Source of the DNA: Botryotinia globosa
Lineage: Eukaryota > Ascomycota > Leotiomycetes > Helotiales > Sclerotiniaceae
NCBI GenBank assembly: GCA_014898425.1
Contig: RCSZ01000015.1
Location: 1,426,001-1,490,000 of the forward strand
DNA: 64,000 nt
Direction: 5' to 3'
The notes below the pieces were generated by a model, which worked only from the letters and a program-made list of their open reading frames with translations, made no database searches and had not been told where the DNA came from. Position numbers and translations under genes: made by a program. Below, one piece after another: positions 22,670-33,302 of the stretch. Positions within the stretch are counted from its first letter, which is position 1, and every line of letters begins with the position of its first letter.

Positions 22670-24442
22670 ATGCCCTCCAAAATTCAACTTGATGAGAATC
22701 TGGTGTTTTTGTATATTTGTCTACAGAAATCAGATATGAAAACTGTGAGTACATTCCACAGACAGGATGTACACATCTCAACACTCTATCCCGTTTAATC
22801 TTCCCCGTCCCCTTTCCCACCAATTCAACCCATACCCACGATTCTCCTTCCCCACTTTAACAACGTTCTCCCCATTCTATAGATTGATTTCGCTGCCGTA
22901 GGCCAAACGACTAATCTCAAATCTCCCGCTGCACGTATGCGCTACACGAGACTGAAACGCCAGATTGAAAAGGGGGTCATTGGGGCGAATGCGAATATTA
23001 ATCTTGGGAGTGGGGGGGATGAGAGGGAGAGGAATGGGGAGGAGAAAGAAGGGAGGAAGGAGAAAAGAGAGAAGAAAATGAGAGAGAAGGCACAGAAAGA
23101 GGAGAAGAGGGAGAGAGAGGGTGTGGAAAAGAAGGAGAGAGTGGAAGCTAAAGAGTGGAATAGGGTGGAGAGTGGTATGGGGATGGAAATGAAAATGTAT
23201 GGTGGAGTGGAAATAAAAGGAAAGAGAAAGAGAGAAATTGGAGATACTACGGAATCAGACGCAGACGCGATCTCAGAACCGGATTTCCAGCTCCAAGGGT
23301 GGAAAAACTCCATACTCAACAATACAACCTCTCTCTTCCCCGCAGATCTTCCTCCACCTATCCGACTTTCCACGCACCCGCAAAGCGAACATTTTTCTCA
23401 CCCATACCTCCACAACTATCCCGCAACATCCGCTCCCCAACCCATCATCTCGCAAAGCGATTTTTCAGAATCACAACCCATCTCCCATACTCACCCAAAC
23501 CAACTGCCCTCCCAAACATCCTCCTCTCCTGCCCTCGACCCCCAAATAAAACTCGAACCCTACTCCCCCTTTTCTTCATTCTCCTCCCACTCTACCGAAC
23601 GCAGCCTACCTAATCTTCACGAGCGCATCGACGACGAAGACGCAGATTCCGAAGACGAAATGCCGCTCGCTAAACGTCGAGGTTTGGGGAAACGACAAGC
23701 TTCCCGTTCTCAATCTCAATCCCAATCTCCACATGGAAATGAAAATGGAAATCCAAATCCAAGTAGAGAAGAAAGCTCACATACAGATGCCTCGAAAATC
23801 GCAGAGGGATATGCACATTCTCATTCTCATTCTCATTCGTGTTCCGAGATGAGTGATCTGCGGGAGAGTGGATGTGCAGATGAATACACATACACACATT
23901 CTCCTCTTCGCAGCTCCACACACGAACCTGGTACCTCTCAATACGCATACGCATATCCAAATCCCTACACCACACCCTACAAATCGATCTACACCCCTCC
24001 AGCCTCCTACGAAACGCTCGAGTCCTTGAATTCTACACTTTTAGCCCCCCTCCCCTCTCCCCCACTCCCATCAAAATCCACCGCCACCCCCTCCAACCCA
24101 CCTCCCTATCCCTACAACTGGGCCGACACATACCAATCCTACCGGCATCTCTGGGGTACCGAACGTATCGCACGAGTCTCTCCTCCACCTCCATCTCAAT
24201 CTCTATCGACTTCTTCATGTCCATCTCCATCTTCATCTTTACCTTTACCTTTATACCACAATCATAATCATAATCATAACCATAATTACAACCACAACCA
24301 CACTCCCACTCCCAGTCACAGCCATACCCACAACCACAACAAAATCACCAACGCTAACACGATTCCCGACTCTGATTTTCCTGCACCTCTCCCTAATTCA
24401 TCGCCTGGTTCCAATACTCACCCTTTATCGTCGCAGTGGTGA
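22670..24442 (+). CDS. Myb/SANT-like domain protein with long low-complexity tail
   Basis: Exons 22670-22744 and 22883-24442 join in frame to 544 residues. The first about 50 residues form the conserved fungal Myb-like start: LDENLVFLYICLQKSDMK joined across the 138-bp intron to IDFAAVGQTTNLKSPAARMR and YTRLKRQIE. The open second exon alone would miss half the domain. After it comes a 70-residue tract of Lys/Glu/Arg, then a Ser/Pro/His/Gln-rich region with SHSHSHS and NHNHNHN runs. A nuclear DNA-binding role is inferred from the domain. Targets are unknown. Strong composition bias makes residues after about 120 fast evolving. Convergent with YND1. Confidence 0.82.
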
Positions 24443-25225
24443 TTTTGTTTCTTACATTTCTGCCTGCCTGCCTGCTTGTTTGTTTTGTTGGTTTGCTTCG
24501 AGTTGCATGGATATTATCAGTTTAGATAGGGGTTCAGACGGGAATGGGGACAGAACAGAATGAACAAACCAAATTAGATGAAATAGATTGATTCAATTCT
24601 ACCCTCTTATCCCTCTTTCAAAAAAAAATGCAAATCGATATTCCTACTTCAGATTTCGCCTCCTCAATCGTTTTCTCTTAAATGGCATAACAGATACACG
24701 TAAGAAATGAACATTGTAGAAACAACCTCGTCCCATTCTACTCTAGTCCATCAAGATGATATCACCAACACTCCAAATCATGCTTGAGAAAATTATTATA
24801 TATCAACTGAATTAATTAATTCATTGGCATACTATGATAATGCCTCTCATCTCTTACTCTCTATGTGCAGTACAGATTATACGACCCATCTATTCGCAAT
24901 CAACGTCTCAAGATTGCAATGGCAGCCCCATGCGTACCCTAAAGAATATTTATGTACAAAAGTCCCTCTCAGTATAGGTAGGCCTAATATCCACAAGCTG
25001 CGCCATATGACAAGCCAAACTTGCAGTCATTTAAACTCAACCAGCACCATCCATCATTTTCAACGCCTTTTTTCAACTCCCGCTCCATTTCAAGTAAAAG
25101 CGCCATGCTAATAAAAGAAGAATATGTGATAAAATAAGTATGAAGAAAAAGGTTTCCCGGTTTCGGAGTAGAACCAGCTTCCTCATTCACTGGTCCGTCG
25201 ATTCATTCGTTCTCGAATTCTCGTG
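24443..25225. other. Convergent intergenic region, Myb-like gene / YND1
   Basis: Holds 3' ends of both genes and short CTGC repeats near 24463-24480. The 24824-25111 frame starts without ATG support and is not called. Confidence 0.4.
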
Positions 25226-27445
25226 TCATGACTCTTCAAGCGGTGTCATTAGAGGGCTTTTCCTCGTCGGACTGCCCGTTCTACTTCTTCTTCCTGCACC
25301 CAAAGACTGCAAAGTGGGAGCTAATCTTTCTCGGCTTTCAGTTCTGACTACCAGACCACTTCTACTCCATGCATTTGGCATGCCAGTTCCCAGTCCAAGA
25401 CCAATACCTTGGCCATGCTGCGAATTTTTATCGAAATAATTGGCCGCTTCAAAATTAACCACATTCAATTTCGGCGTTGCTAATCCAGAAGATCTTCCTA
25501 CCCGAGATCCTTCACTTCCATCCGAATTGTCGTTTTCTTCGGATGAATCAACGCCACCCAATTCAAACTCAGCAGCGGCATCACCATCTTCCAATACGCG
25601 TTCGTAACTAGTGGAGCCTCGAGATCCGAACAACTTCCCTGTGCCGAAGAAACCGCGAGAACCTCTCTTTGGGCTACCCGGTCGACGGTTCCGACGTAGA
25701 ATTTTATTGACACCCCTATATAACCGAAGTCTTCTATCTCTCTTGCGGAATAGATAAGCACAGAGTACCAAAATAAAGAGAAATAATAGAAGCCCGGGAG
25801 TGGATCGAGAATGTGCCTTTTCAATGAGATCATCGGCTGCATCAGACCAATCTTCATCGTCTTGAGGTATGGGATTTGCATTAGAACCAGCCAATTGAAA
25901 GTCTGTAGGGACTCCCAAAGTATTGCTACCAAAGCCGACTGGTAAGGCATCCTCACTTGCTGGAGGAACTTGACCAGATGCATACAATATCATCTTTCCC
26001 AATGTCCAACTGACTTCTACTCCATCAATCTTGTCGACTGCTTGAAATGGATCCAAGAAACCTTTGCCTTTCGAGTGAAGCAACATTTCCTTCGTCGCAT
26101 TGTAGTTTGGTCCTGGCTTCTCCAATCCGACTCTCGGTACTCCAATTCCATCGTGAAGAACATTCATTAGCCATGAAGCCTTGAAGCAAACTTCTTGCGC
26201 GGTCTTGGCATCTACCTTCTTCCCCCATTTCTTCTTCTTAACCTCTTTCTCAATGTCTTCCCATTCCTCACTACAGAAATCTTTTACCAAAGCTTGATAT
26301 TTTGTGAAATCATAGGCTCTATCTTTGTGTGACATTTCAAAAACCTCATGAGTTGTGTGCCAATACTCAGAAACTCCAACGAAATGGTTGACATCAAAAT
26401 CGATCGCGGGAACATGTTGCCCGTGAAGCAAGCAAGGTTGGTCGGCACAAGGGGCATCTTTATCCAATAAGGGATATGTCGCTGCTAAGCATTGATCGAA
26501 CCGACCGGTACCTAATAAGATTGGGTCTTTCCCTGCCAGTTTCAAGTCGTCAACCACATCCCCATCTAATGTTGTTTTGAGGCCAGCGGGAAGACATGGA
26601 TCGAGCAATTCTTTAGTATCCTTGGTATAAGAAGCATCCATTAAACTTTCGACGTAGCGATGTCTAGCTTGGTTGACACCAAATCCTAACCATGTTGTAG
26701 TGAAAACTTTATATTCTGCGGGTTGTCCATTCATAGTCCGCATGCGTAATAACTTGAGGTCATTTGCGTGTTTTGCGGCCTCGGTAGTATTGGGCGCAAA
26801 TGCAATTTGCGCTGACGCTCCACCCATATCTAAGAATCCATATGTATGGTGTCCCTTGCCATGGGCATGTTCTTCTGGTGTATCGAAACCTCCGAGTAGA
26901 TAATTTGCAGCGATCCATCCATACAGTCCTTCTGTCTCACCGGGGATAACTTGGATGTGTAAACCACAATCTGGCAAGTCGAACTTTGTATGTTTTTGAG
27001 CATAGGCGCAAATCTCGGATAGAAGTACGTTTTGTTGAACTTGGGGTAGTAATCGCATACCAGCGGTTGCCATTAAGAATATTGGCGTATCGGACACTTG
27101 ATCTTTCGGGACGATATCGAGAGCGTGGTCGAGGAGCTGTTGTAAATGTTCTGGACCAACATCTTGAGGCCTTTCGCCGAACGTCGATACACCTGGCTTA
27201 ATCTTCTTCGTCCATTTCTTGTTGGTTTCTAGCTTGGGTAAACTTTGTAGGGTAAGGGCGTCGGGATTCTGTAATGCTTTGGCACTGTTAAGCCATCTGT
27301 AGATGTGAACTCGAGTTCCTGACGAACCCGCGTCCAGGATGACACCATATCGCCCTATTTATTGACAATTGTTGGTTAGTAAAGGTTGGTTGCAGTGTAA
27401 GTGCAGCTGATGGATTTATTGAAGGGCTGATTTACATTTACCCAT
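25226..27445 (-). CDS. YND1: Golgi apyrase Ynd1 (GDA1/CD39 nucleotidase family)
   Basis: Hydrolyses nucleoside di- and triphosphates in the Golgi lumen, removing the GDP/UDP left after glycosylation. Exon 1 is only 4 nt (27445-27442) and joins over an 87-bp intron to 27354-25226, giving 710 residues in frame. Apyrase conserved regions are visible in order: ACR1 DAGSSGTR (9-16), ACR2 LMATAGMR, ACR3 LYGWIAANYLLGG and ACR4 FLDMGGASAQIAF. A C-terminal membrane segment (TPGLLLFLFILVLCAYLF) precedes a basic, Ser-rich cytoplasmic tail with GSR/GSP motifs. Length and the single C-terminal anchor fit Ynd1 rather than Gda1. It works in the same compartment as the ANP1 product, 20 kb away. Confidence 0.95.
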
Positions 27446-28301
27446 GAGGAGAATGGGAATCGATTGAATTGGTGAAAGAGGTCGAGGTAACAAGAGGTGG
27501 TGAGAGACGAGGTAAGTTGGGTAGAACGATGGGAAAGAGTGGTCGGTATGCTTGATCTGGTGATTTCTTCAATCCGTTATCTCTTCGATATTTTGCGAGG
27601 ATGAAGATTATATATGCATGTATGAGGTGAGATGTGAGGAGAATCGGGTTATAGTAGTGATCGCCTCCAGCTGATGAAGCTTTTCAAGGATCCCTCAATC
27701 CCTTATCTCTTTGGAAGATTCGCGAGTGTCGAGATTATGAAATTGAATGCATTCGGTCCACCGGTCGAAAGATTCACAATCGGAAAGAGCGAAAGGGGTA
27801 TACTGTATTGTATTTCTGTTATGTACGGAGGAGGAAGACTGAAAACGAATGAAATGATGTTCAATTAATGAAAATATTGAGATCCAAGTAAGGTAAGGAA
27901 GGAATTGATTTGATTTGATTTGTTTGTGAATTAATTTAAAAAAGGATTTAATGATCGATTCTTCGTATTGCGATAGAGATGAGATAGAGATGAGATAATA
28001 CCTGGGTGGCCTGGGGCTACTAGGGAAATTGGTGAATTAGTGAAGATTATGTAATCCTCCTAGGTGGTTACGGATGAATTTACTGCAGGACCCAGATATT
28101 ACCAAGAATCGCCTAATTTGGTATAAAAGCTTGGGGAGATTATAGAATATGATTGGATAGGAATCGGAAAATCAAGAGACAGAGACAGTCAGCAGGCTTG
28201 ATGCCTTAACACGCGCTGTGTCGATCTAAGGCCACAAGATCTATATTTAAAACATCCGTCATTAACCTTACCTCGGTATTCAGTCAGTCCACTTGCATGG
28301 A

Positions 28302-28345
28302 GCACCATCATTGCACCATCATTGCACCATCATTGCACCATCATT
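28302..28345 (+). repeat. 11-bp minisatellite, four perfect copies
   Basis: Unit GCACCATCATT repeated four times without mismatch, followed 25 bp later by the AATC array. Confidence 0.95.
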
Positions 28346-28370
28346 ATAATTTATGCCATGTTATTACATC

Positions 28371-28373
28371 AAC

Positions 28374-28406
<33 letters not shown>

Positions 28407-28407
28407 C
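28371..28407 (+). repeat. (AATC)n tetranucleotide repeat
   Basis: About eight copies of AATC with two CC interruptions at the left end. Read directly. Confidence 0.95.
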
Positions 28408-28760
28408 TACTCTATTCAACCTTCCTCAAGGCTCAAGCTCACCAAGTCCACCGAATCCACCAAACAAACTTCTTTGATTTTTTCTGAGAAGGAAATCCCC
28501 TCTATGGTGGCATTGGTGGGTGGACCTCCTCGAAAACTTGGGGATAGCAATACGAGATACGAGTGAGTCTATGGAGTCCTGATGTTTCTCTCCTTCCTCT
28601 GATTCGAGTATGCCTAGGTATTGCTTATCACACCCTCTCTGTACATATACGAACGACTCCAACTTCAAGTTGCTACATATCAATACGAAACGCCACGTAA
28701 TTTCGTGCTTCTCTAGCATCTACTGAAACTATAAAACTCCAACCAACGACGGCTACAACC

Positions 28761-28774
28761 ACTACCTAGGTAGT
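28761..28774. repeat. 14-bp perfect palindrome ACTACCTAGGTAGT
   Basis: Perfect self-complementary sequence in an intergenic region. An identical copy lies at 46701-46714. Confidence 0.9.
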
Positions 28775-30138
28775 TATTAGCTGCTCAATCATCGATTCCG
28801 TAGTCTTCCTAGGATCTGCAAACGTTCACACCCTCGTCAGTGGTCACAGATATATCAACCTTCCTATATGGGGTCCAGATAGCATGGATGCAACCTTATC
28901 CAGCAATCATGTGTGGCTTTAGAGTGGCTATCTTATTGATCAAGATCTTTACTCGTTGACGTCCCATTCACATCATCACATGGTCCTCATCTTGAATCTC
29001 ATACGTTCTGCACACAAACATACATAAGCATGTACCTACTGTTTATATATCTCTGTTCCGGAGACTGAGATAGTTCTCAAACATCAGTTGGAAAAGATAC
29101 CATGCCGCGTAATACATGGACGTGCGCCGTCTGTTCTCGTTCCTTTGGATGAATGTCAAACGGCACCAACCACGCATACTGTGAAGATTTGTGTAGAACG
29201 TGAAGACATCTACACTGTTCTAGAATGGCTGAAGAGGAAAGAATCTATGGAGTGAAATTTCTACTAGTATTGATTGAGATTAGCTCCATGGGCATCCTCT
29301 CACCACAGGATCATGAAAACTTCAACATATACTCTATTAATGTGATAATTGTTCTCGAATTTCTTAAACATGTAGGTTTGTGTTTGGCACTCTTATTAAT
29401 GTAGTTATATCGAAATTCTATTTCAATTTTTACCTAAAACTTGTGAAGCTCTGATCAAATGATCGAGTTTGTAGACTGTAGACTGTCTCATTCGTTATTA
29501 TTGAACATCCCCTCCCCGTGTCAATCATTTTGTTTTGGAAAGAGTAGAAGAGCGTATTCTAGAATTCTCGCTACTGGTAACACTCTTTTCTATCTATTAG
29601 AATATGACAGATGCCTATTGTTGGTAGAATCTTAGTGTTCCAACATTCTTGTGTTGATTGTTGGTTGAACTGTCAGCAGGGTCACTCATATATCCTTTTT
29701 AGCATTTTTTTTCTCTCTGTAAATCTCAATTCACCGATTTTGTGGCCCAGGTAAATGTGCTGCCTAGCATATCTATAGATGACTCAAGCGACGGTACACG
29801 ACGGGGAGGTCTCGACCTATAAATTGGTATCCAGAGGCCCCATTTCTTATTCTTTGTACGTCTTCAAAACGTCCATTTTTGAATAATCTGTAGGCTTCAA
29901 CAATTGAACATTGGGTAGCGTACAAATTTGTTTGTGGACTGAACGGGTTGGCCAAAATTCTACACTATAATAGCTACTTTGATCGTCCAAATTGTGTTCA
30001 ATACTACTCTACAATCACCCTCTTACATTGAAAACACAATCCAAAAGTTAGACAGATTACTCAGTTTCAGCATTCAGCATTCACAGGCGTGATATAGAGA
30101 GACAGCTATCGAGCTTTCAATAAACATTTCAGATCAAA

Positions 30139-31596
30139 ATGCCTAGTGATAAAGACATCGAAAGATTGGAAGCTCTGTATAAACAACAGAAAAGTTCGCG
30201 AAGCCAAGATCCTAGGCGTGTGTCGAACGCCGGCCCTCCATCTTATTATTCTGCAACAACGTCCAAGACACCACCAGGATCGGTGGCAGCATTATCGGAG
30301 GCATCATTCGTATCATCTAGTGCACCACCATCTTCAAAAGTATCAAAAGTATCGTCTAGACAAGCACCTCCATCTGCATCAATGATACATCATAAAGCAC
30401 CATCCAAGGCATCGAAAGTGCCGGAGAAGGATGAAAGACTTAGAGGTCACAGTGCCTGGAATGGTAGTGATGTATACGCAGGAGGAGATGATAGAGGACC
30501 TGGGGAGCAATCACATCATGGAAATAGAGGATCAAGTCAATTGGGCAGAGGAGACGATAGAACACCTCGAGAGCAACCACATCGTAGAGATAGTGGATCG
30601 GCTAAATCACATCATGGGAGGACACACGGCGATGGAAGAACTCGAGAGCAATCACATCATGAAGATGAAGGTGGAGATGGTGAAAGGCATTATGGAATGC
30701 CTCGAGAATCAAGTCCCCATGCAGAGTCAGTTGGAGGTGGTGGACAACCTTACTATGCGGAATCCATAAACGACGATACAAGATCTCAAGCATCGGATAT
30801 CAGAAAACCTCGAGGATGGGAAAGAGATAGAACCTCTTCAGAAGCGAAAAGTATAACTATAAGTGGTAAGGGACATTTTGTAAGAAAGAAGGGTGGGTCT
30901 TCAACATCGAAAACTGGTGGAAGTCAGGGGGGAGGTGAAAAAGATGATAGAAAGAATAAAACATCTTCACAATCAGGCAGGAGTGATACCAAACCTTCAA
31001 AGTCAATAAGAAATGGTGGAAGCGATGATGGTAGAAGTCAAACTGGAGGTCAGATGGGAGGTGAAAGAGATAATGGAGGGGATGGTAAGCTCCCTTCAGA
31101 ACCAGGAAAGGGTAAGTCATCTTCACAATCAGACAGAGGTAGTATAAGACCTTCGAACCCAATAAAGTATGGTGGAAGTCAGAGTGGAAGTCAGAGTGGA
31201 AGTCAGAGTGGAAGTCAGAGTGGAAGTCGGGCTGGAAGTCGGAGGGTAGGTGAAGGAAATAGTGGAGGAGACGGGAAAACAGTTGCTTTTTCAAGTGCAG
31301 ATAATCGAGCCCAGCCACTTGATGATATTCCAGAATGCGAGCGCGAGCTTGAGAGATTTGATGTTTCTGGTGAAGGCCGTGGGACGGGAGGCCTAATCAG
31401 TACCAATTGGCAAGCGGCATCGGACTTCTTAAGGAAAGCTGACGAATATGAGTCGATAAATCATGTACCAAGAGGGAGAGTACTCACAGGCAAAGATGCG
31501 CTTGTAAGGAAAGCAAGTGGTAACAAACCTCGGGTGGAGCCGAAACCCAAGGAGCTAGATTCACGGAAAAAGATAGCTCATTCTTGGGGTAAATGA
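30139..31596 (+). CDS. Large intrinsically disordered protein, function unknown
   Basis: Single exon, 485 residues, not recognised. It opens MPSDKDIERLEALYKQQKSS, a short amphipathic helix. The rest is dominated by Ser, Gly, Arg, His and Asp, with REQSHH/GEQSHH repeats (about 115-200). Two imperfect ~50-residue repeats around 240-340 contain GG...SSQSGRSD...PSKSIRNGG and SSQSDRGSIRPSNPIKYGG. A short GSQSGSQSGS tract follows. The last ~100 residues look more ordered: ECERELERFDVSGEGRG, NWQAASDFLRKADEYESI, then a basic end. No signal peptide or membrane segment. Gene status rests on ORF length, the consistent ATG and the conserved-looking C-terminus. A similar disordered gene follows 1.7 kb downstream. 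Confidence 0.7.
   Translation: MPSDKDIERLEALYKQQKSSRSQDPRRVSNAGPPSYYSATTSKTPPGSVAALSEASFVSSSAPPSSKVSKVSSRQAPPSASMIHHKAPSKASKVPEKDERLRGHSAWNGSDVYAGGDDRGPGEQSHHGNRGSSQLGRGDDRTPREQPHRRDSGSAKSHHGRTHGDGRTREQSHHEDEGGDGERHYGMPRESSPHAESVGGGGQPYYAESINDDTRSQASDIRKPRGWERDRTSSEAKSITISGKGHFVRKKGGSSTSKTGGSQGGGEKDDRKNKTSSQSGRSDTKPSKSIRNGGSDDGRSQTGGQMGGERDNGGDGKLPSEPGKGKSSSQSDRGSIRPSNPIKYGGSQSGSQSGSQSGSQSGSRAGSRRVGEGNSGGDGKTVAFSSADNRAQPLDDIPECERELERFDVSGEGRGTGGLISTNWQAASDFLRKADEYESINHVPRGRVLTGKDALVRKASGNKPRVEPKPKELDSRKKIAHSWGK
31171..31246 (+). repeat. 12-bp coding minisatellite in the disordered-protein gene
   Basis: About five copies of GGAAGTCAGAGT, the last ones degenerate, encoding (GSQS)n. The unit is a multiple of three, so copy-number change keeps frame. 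Confidence 0.9.
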
Positions 31597-33302
31597 ATGA
31601 CGAACTCCTCTTGCGAGTTGCGAAAGCTGGAGGGTTGGAGTATTAAATGGAGTTACCTTGGGATTTTTGCCGGACGTTTCGCTTGGGTTTGCATGATTTG
31701 ATTTGGAGCCGCATATCTTGTTGGCGTTTTTGGAACTTTATTTAGATTGGCTCTTTCTGTCGTGGGATTCTGGAAAAATTATTTACATGGGATGAAAATG
31801 CACTGTTGGAGTTAAAATATTTTTTCTTTCCTGATTAATTGATTTGATGAAAATTCACAACGTGTATATATGTATATGTGTGTGCCTACCTAGTATGTGT
31901 TTTTATTTATATATGCCACCTCCTTATTTTCTTTCCGTAGCGTACAGTGCAAGATATTACAGCGAAAAGTCCATTCATATATGGAGAGCTAGTCTTCGGG
32001 GACAAACGCATACTAAATTGCAATATGACGTTGATTGAGATATTGTCATTCTATGTATACTCATATACTCGGCATATCTTGCATAAATTTCCAAGCGCGG
32101 TTAACTTTTTGTATAGTGATTAGCCTTATTATAGACTTACACCCGAGAACTCGGTTGGTATGTGAAATTTAAGGGGGAAGTAATGGAAACTGTATATGAT
32201 AAAGTTATCTCTGTCGAGAGATAGATGATGATTGTGTATTGAAATAGGTAGCTATTGAGCATATTCAAAGCCCAATCTTTTAATAATGTATGTAATGGAT
32301 TCCCTCTTGCTTTTACCATCTTGATTTATATACATTGCGTTCGAAAGGTTTGCGATCAAATTAATTTCTAGGTTCATATGGAACTTGAGCATCACTACTA
32401 CTTCTTCTCATCAATATATATTTTTCACCATCTTCCACTCAACTCAAAATGGGACTCCCTCTGAATTTTAAATTCAAAATACTACATTACGTATTCCTTG
32501 AGTCTGCAATTCTACATCCGCACTATAATTTGCTCGAATCTCACTTCCAATATCGACGTCGAGTGACCTCTGGATCAAAAAACTCCGCAACGACCCTGAA
32601 AACGACCTCTTTCCCATATCCCCAATAGAATTACACTCGAAAATCTAAATCAATCCTTTGAATCCCAGTCCGGCCTAACAGCAGACCACGTCTATACCAC
32701 CACTCTCAGGTGAAACTACCGCCCCGATTTTCGAATTGCGGCCATGGCTACGACCTTTCAATTTTATCTTTAACCCCAGATTTATAGGTCTGCCTACTAG
32801 GCAATACTTATCTTGAACTGTATACAAATTTACTCTTGATAACTCCCTGTAATATCGCTCATAAGTTACTGTTCTGGGAATTAGTCTTGTTTCAAGCTTG
32901 AATGAGTTCGAAAAATCTAGAATTCAGACCAGGTCGATGTAGATCTTTGCCCCCGTAGCACAGTCATTCCCACAGATATATTGGAGAAGAAATAACAGAT
33001 GCCAATGTTGGTATTAGGCTCCAGGAATTTATGCTAGATAGAAAGACCCATATATACATATCATGTCAACCCTATTATTTACATTATCCACTCAACTTGA
33101 TTTCAATATCCATTCATCACATCTCCATTCTCAACTTTCGGAATAACAGTTCTTATCTGAGCAATAACGCAACATAACGGGTGAATTGGCCTCGAGAAAA
33201 TATACTCATCGTCACCGCAAACTACAGACAATAAAGGACATATCTCTCAATCCAACTTACAGGCGCAAAGGTAACGGCAGCACCACAAATTAACTAATCA
33301 GT
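31597..33302. other. 1.7-kb intergenic region between the two disordered-protein genes
   Basis: Mostly AT-rich. A 56-codon ATG ORF at about 32449 and an overlapping coding-like frame at about 32515-32815, broken by two TAA stops, may be remnants of a decayed gene (see findings). Nothing else is seen. Confidence 0.35.

Larger units (their letters stand above)
27446..30138. other. 2.7-kb intergenic region upstream of YND1 and the first disordered-protein gene
   Basis: Contains a TATAAAAG box at about 28122, an 11-bp minisatellite, an AATC tetranucleotide array and a 14-bp palindrome at 28761. Several short ATG ORFs exist: 64 residues at 27674-27868 (+), 97 residues at 28426-28719 (-), and a possible two-exon 28504 (+) reading ending in a GTGAGT donor. 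None has recognisable domains, and two overlap each other, so none is called. Confidence 0.45.

Noticed and set aside
29104..29152. Zinc-finger-like peptide MPRNTWTCAVCSRSF
   Set aside because: Stops after 16 codons, with no His pair or downstream exon found.
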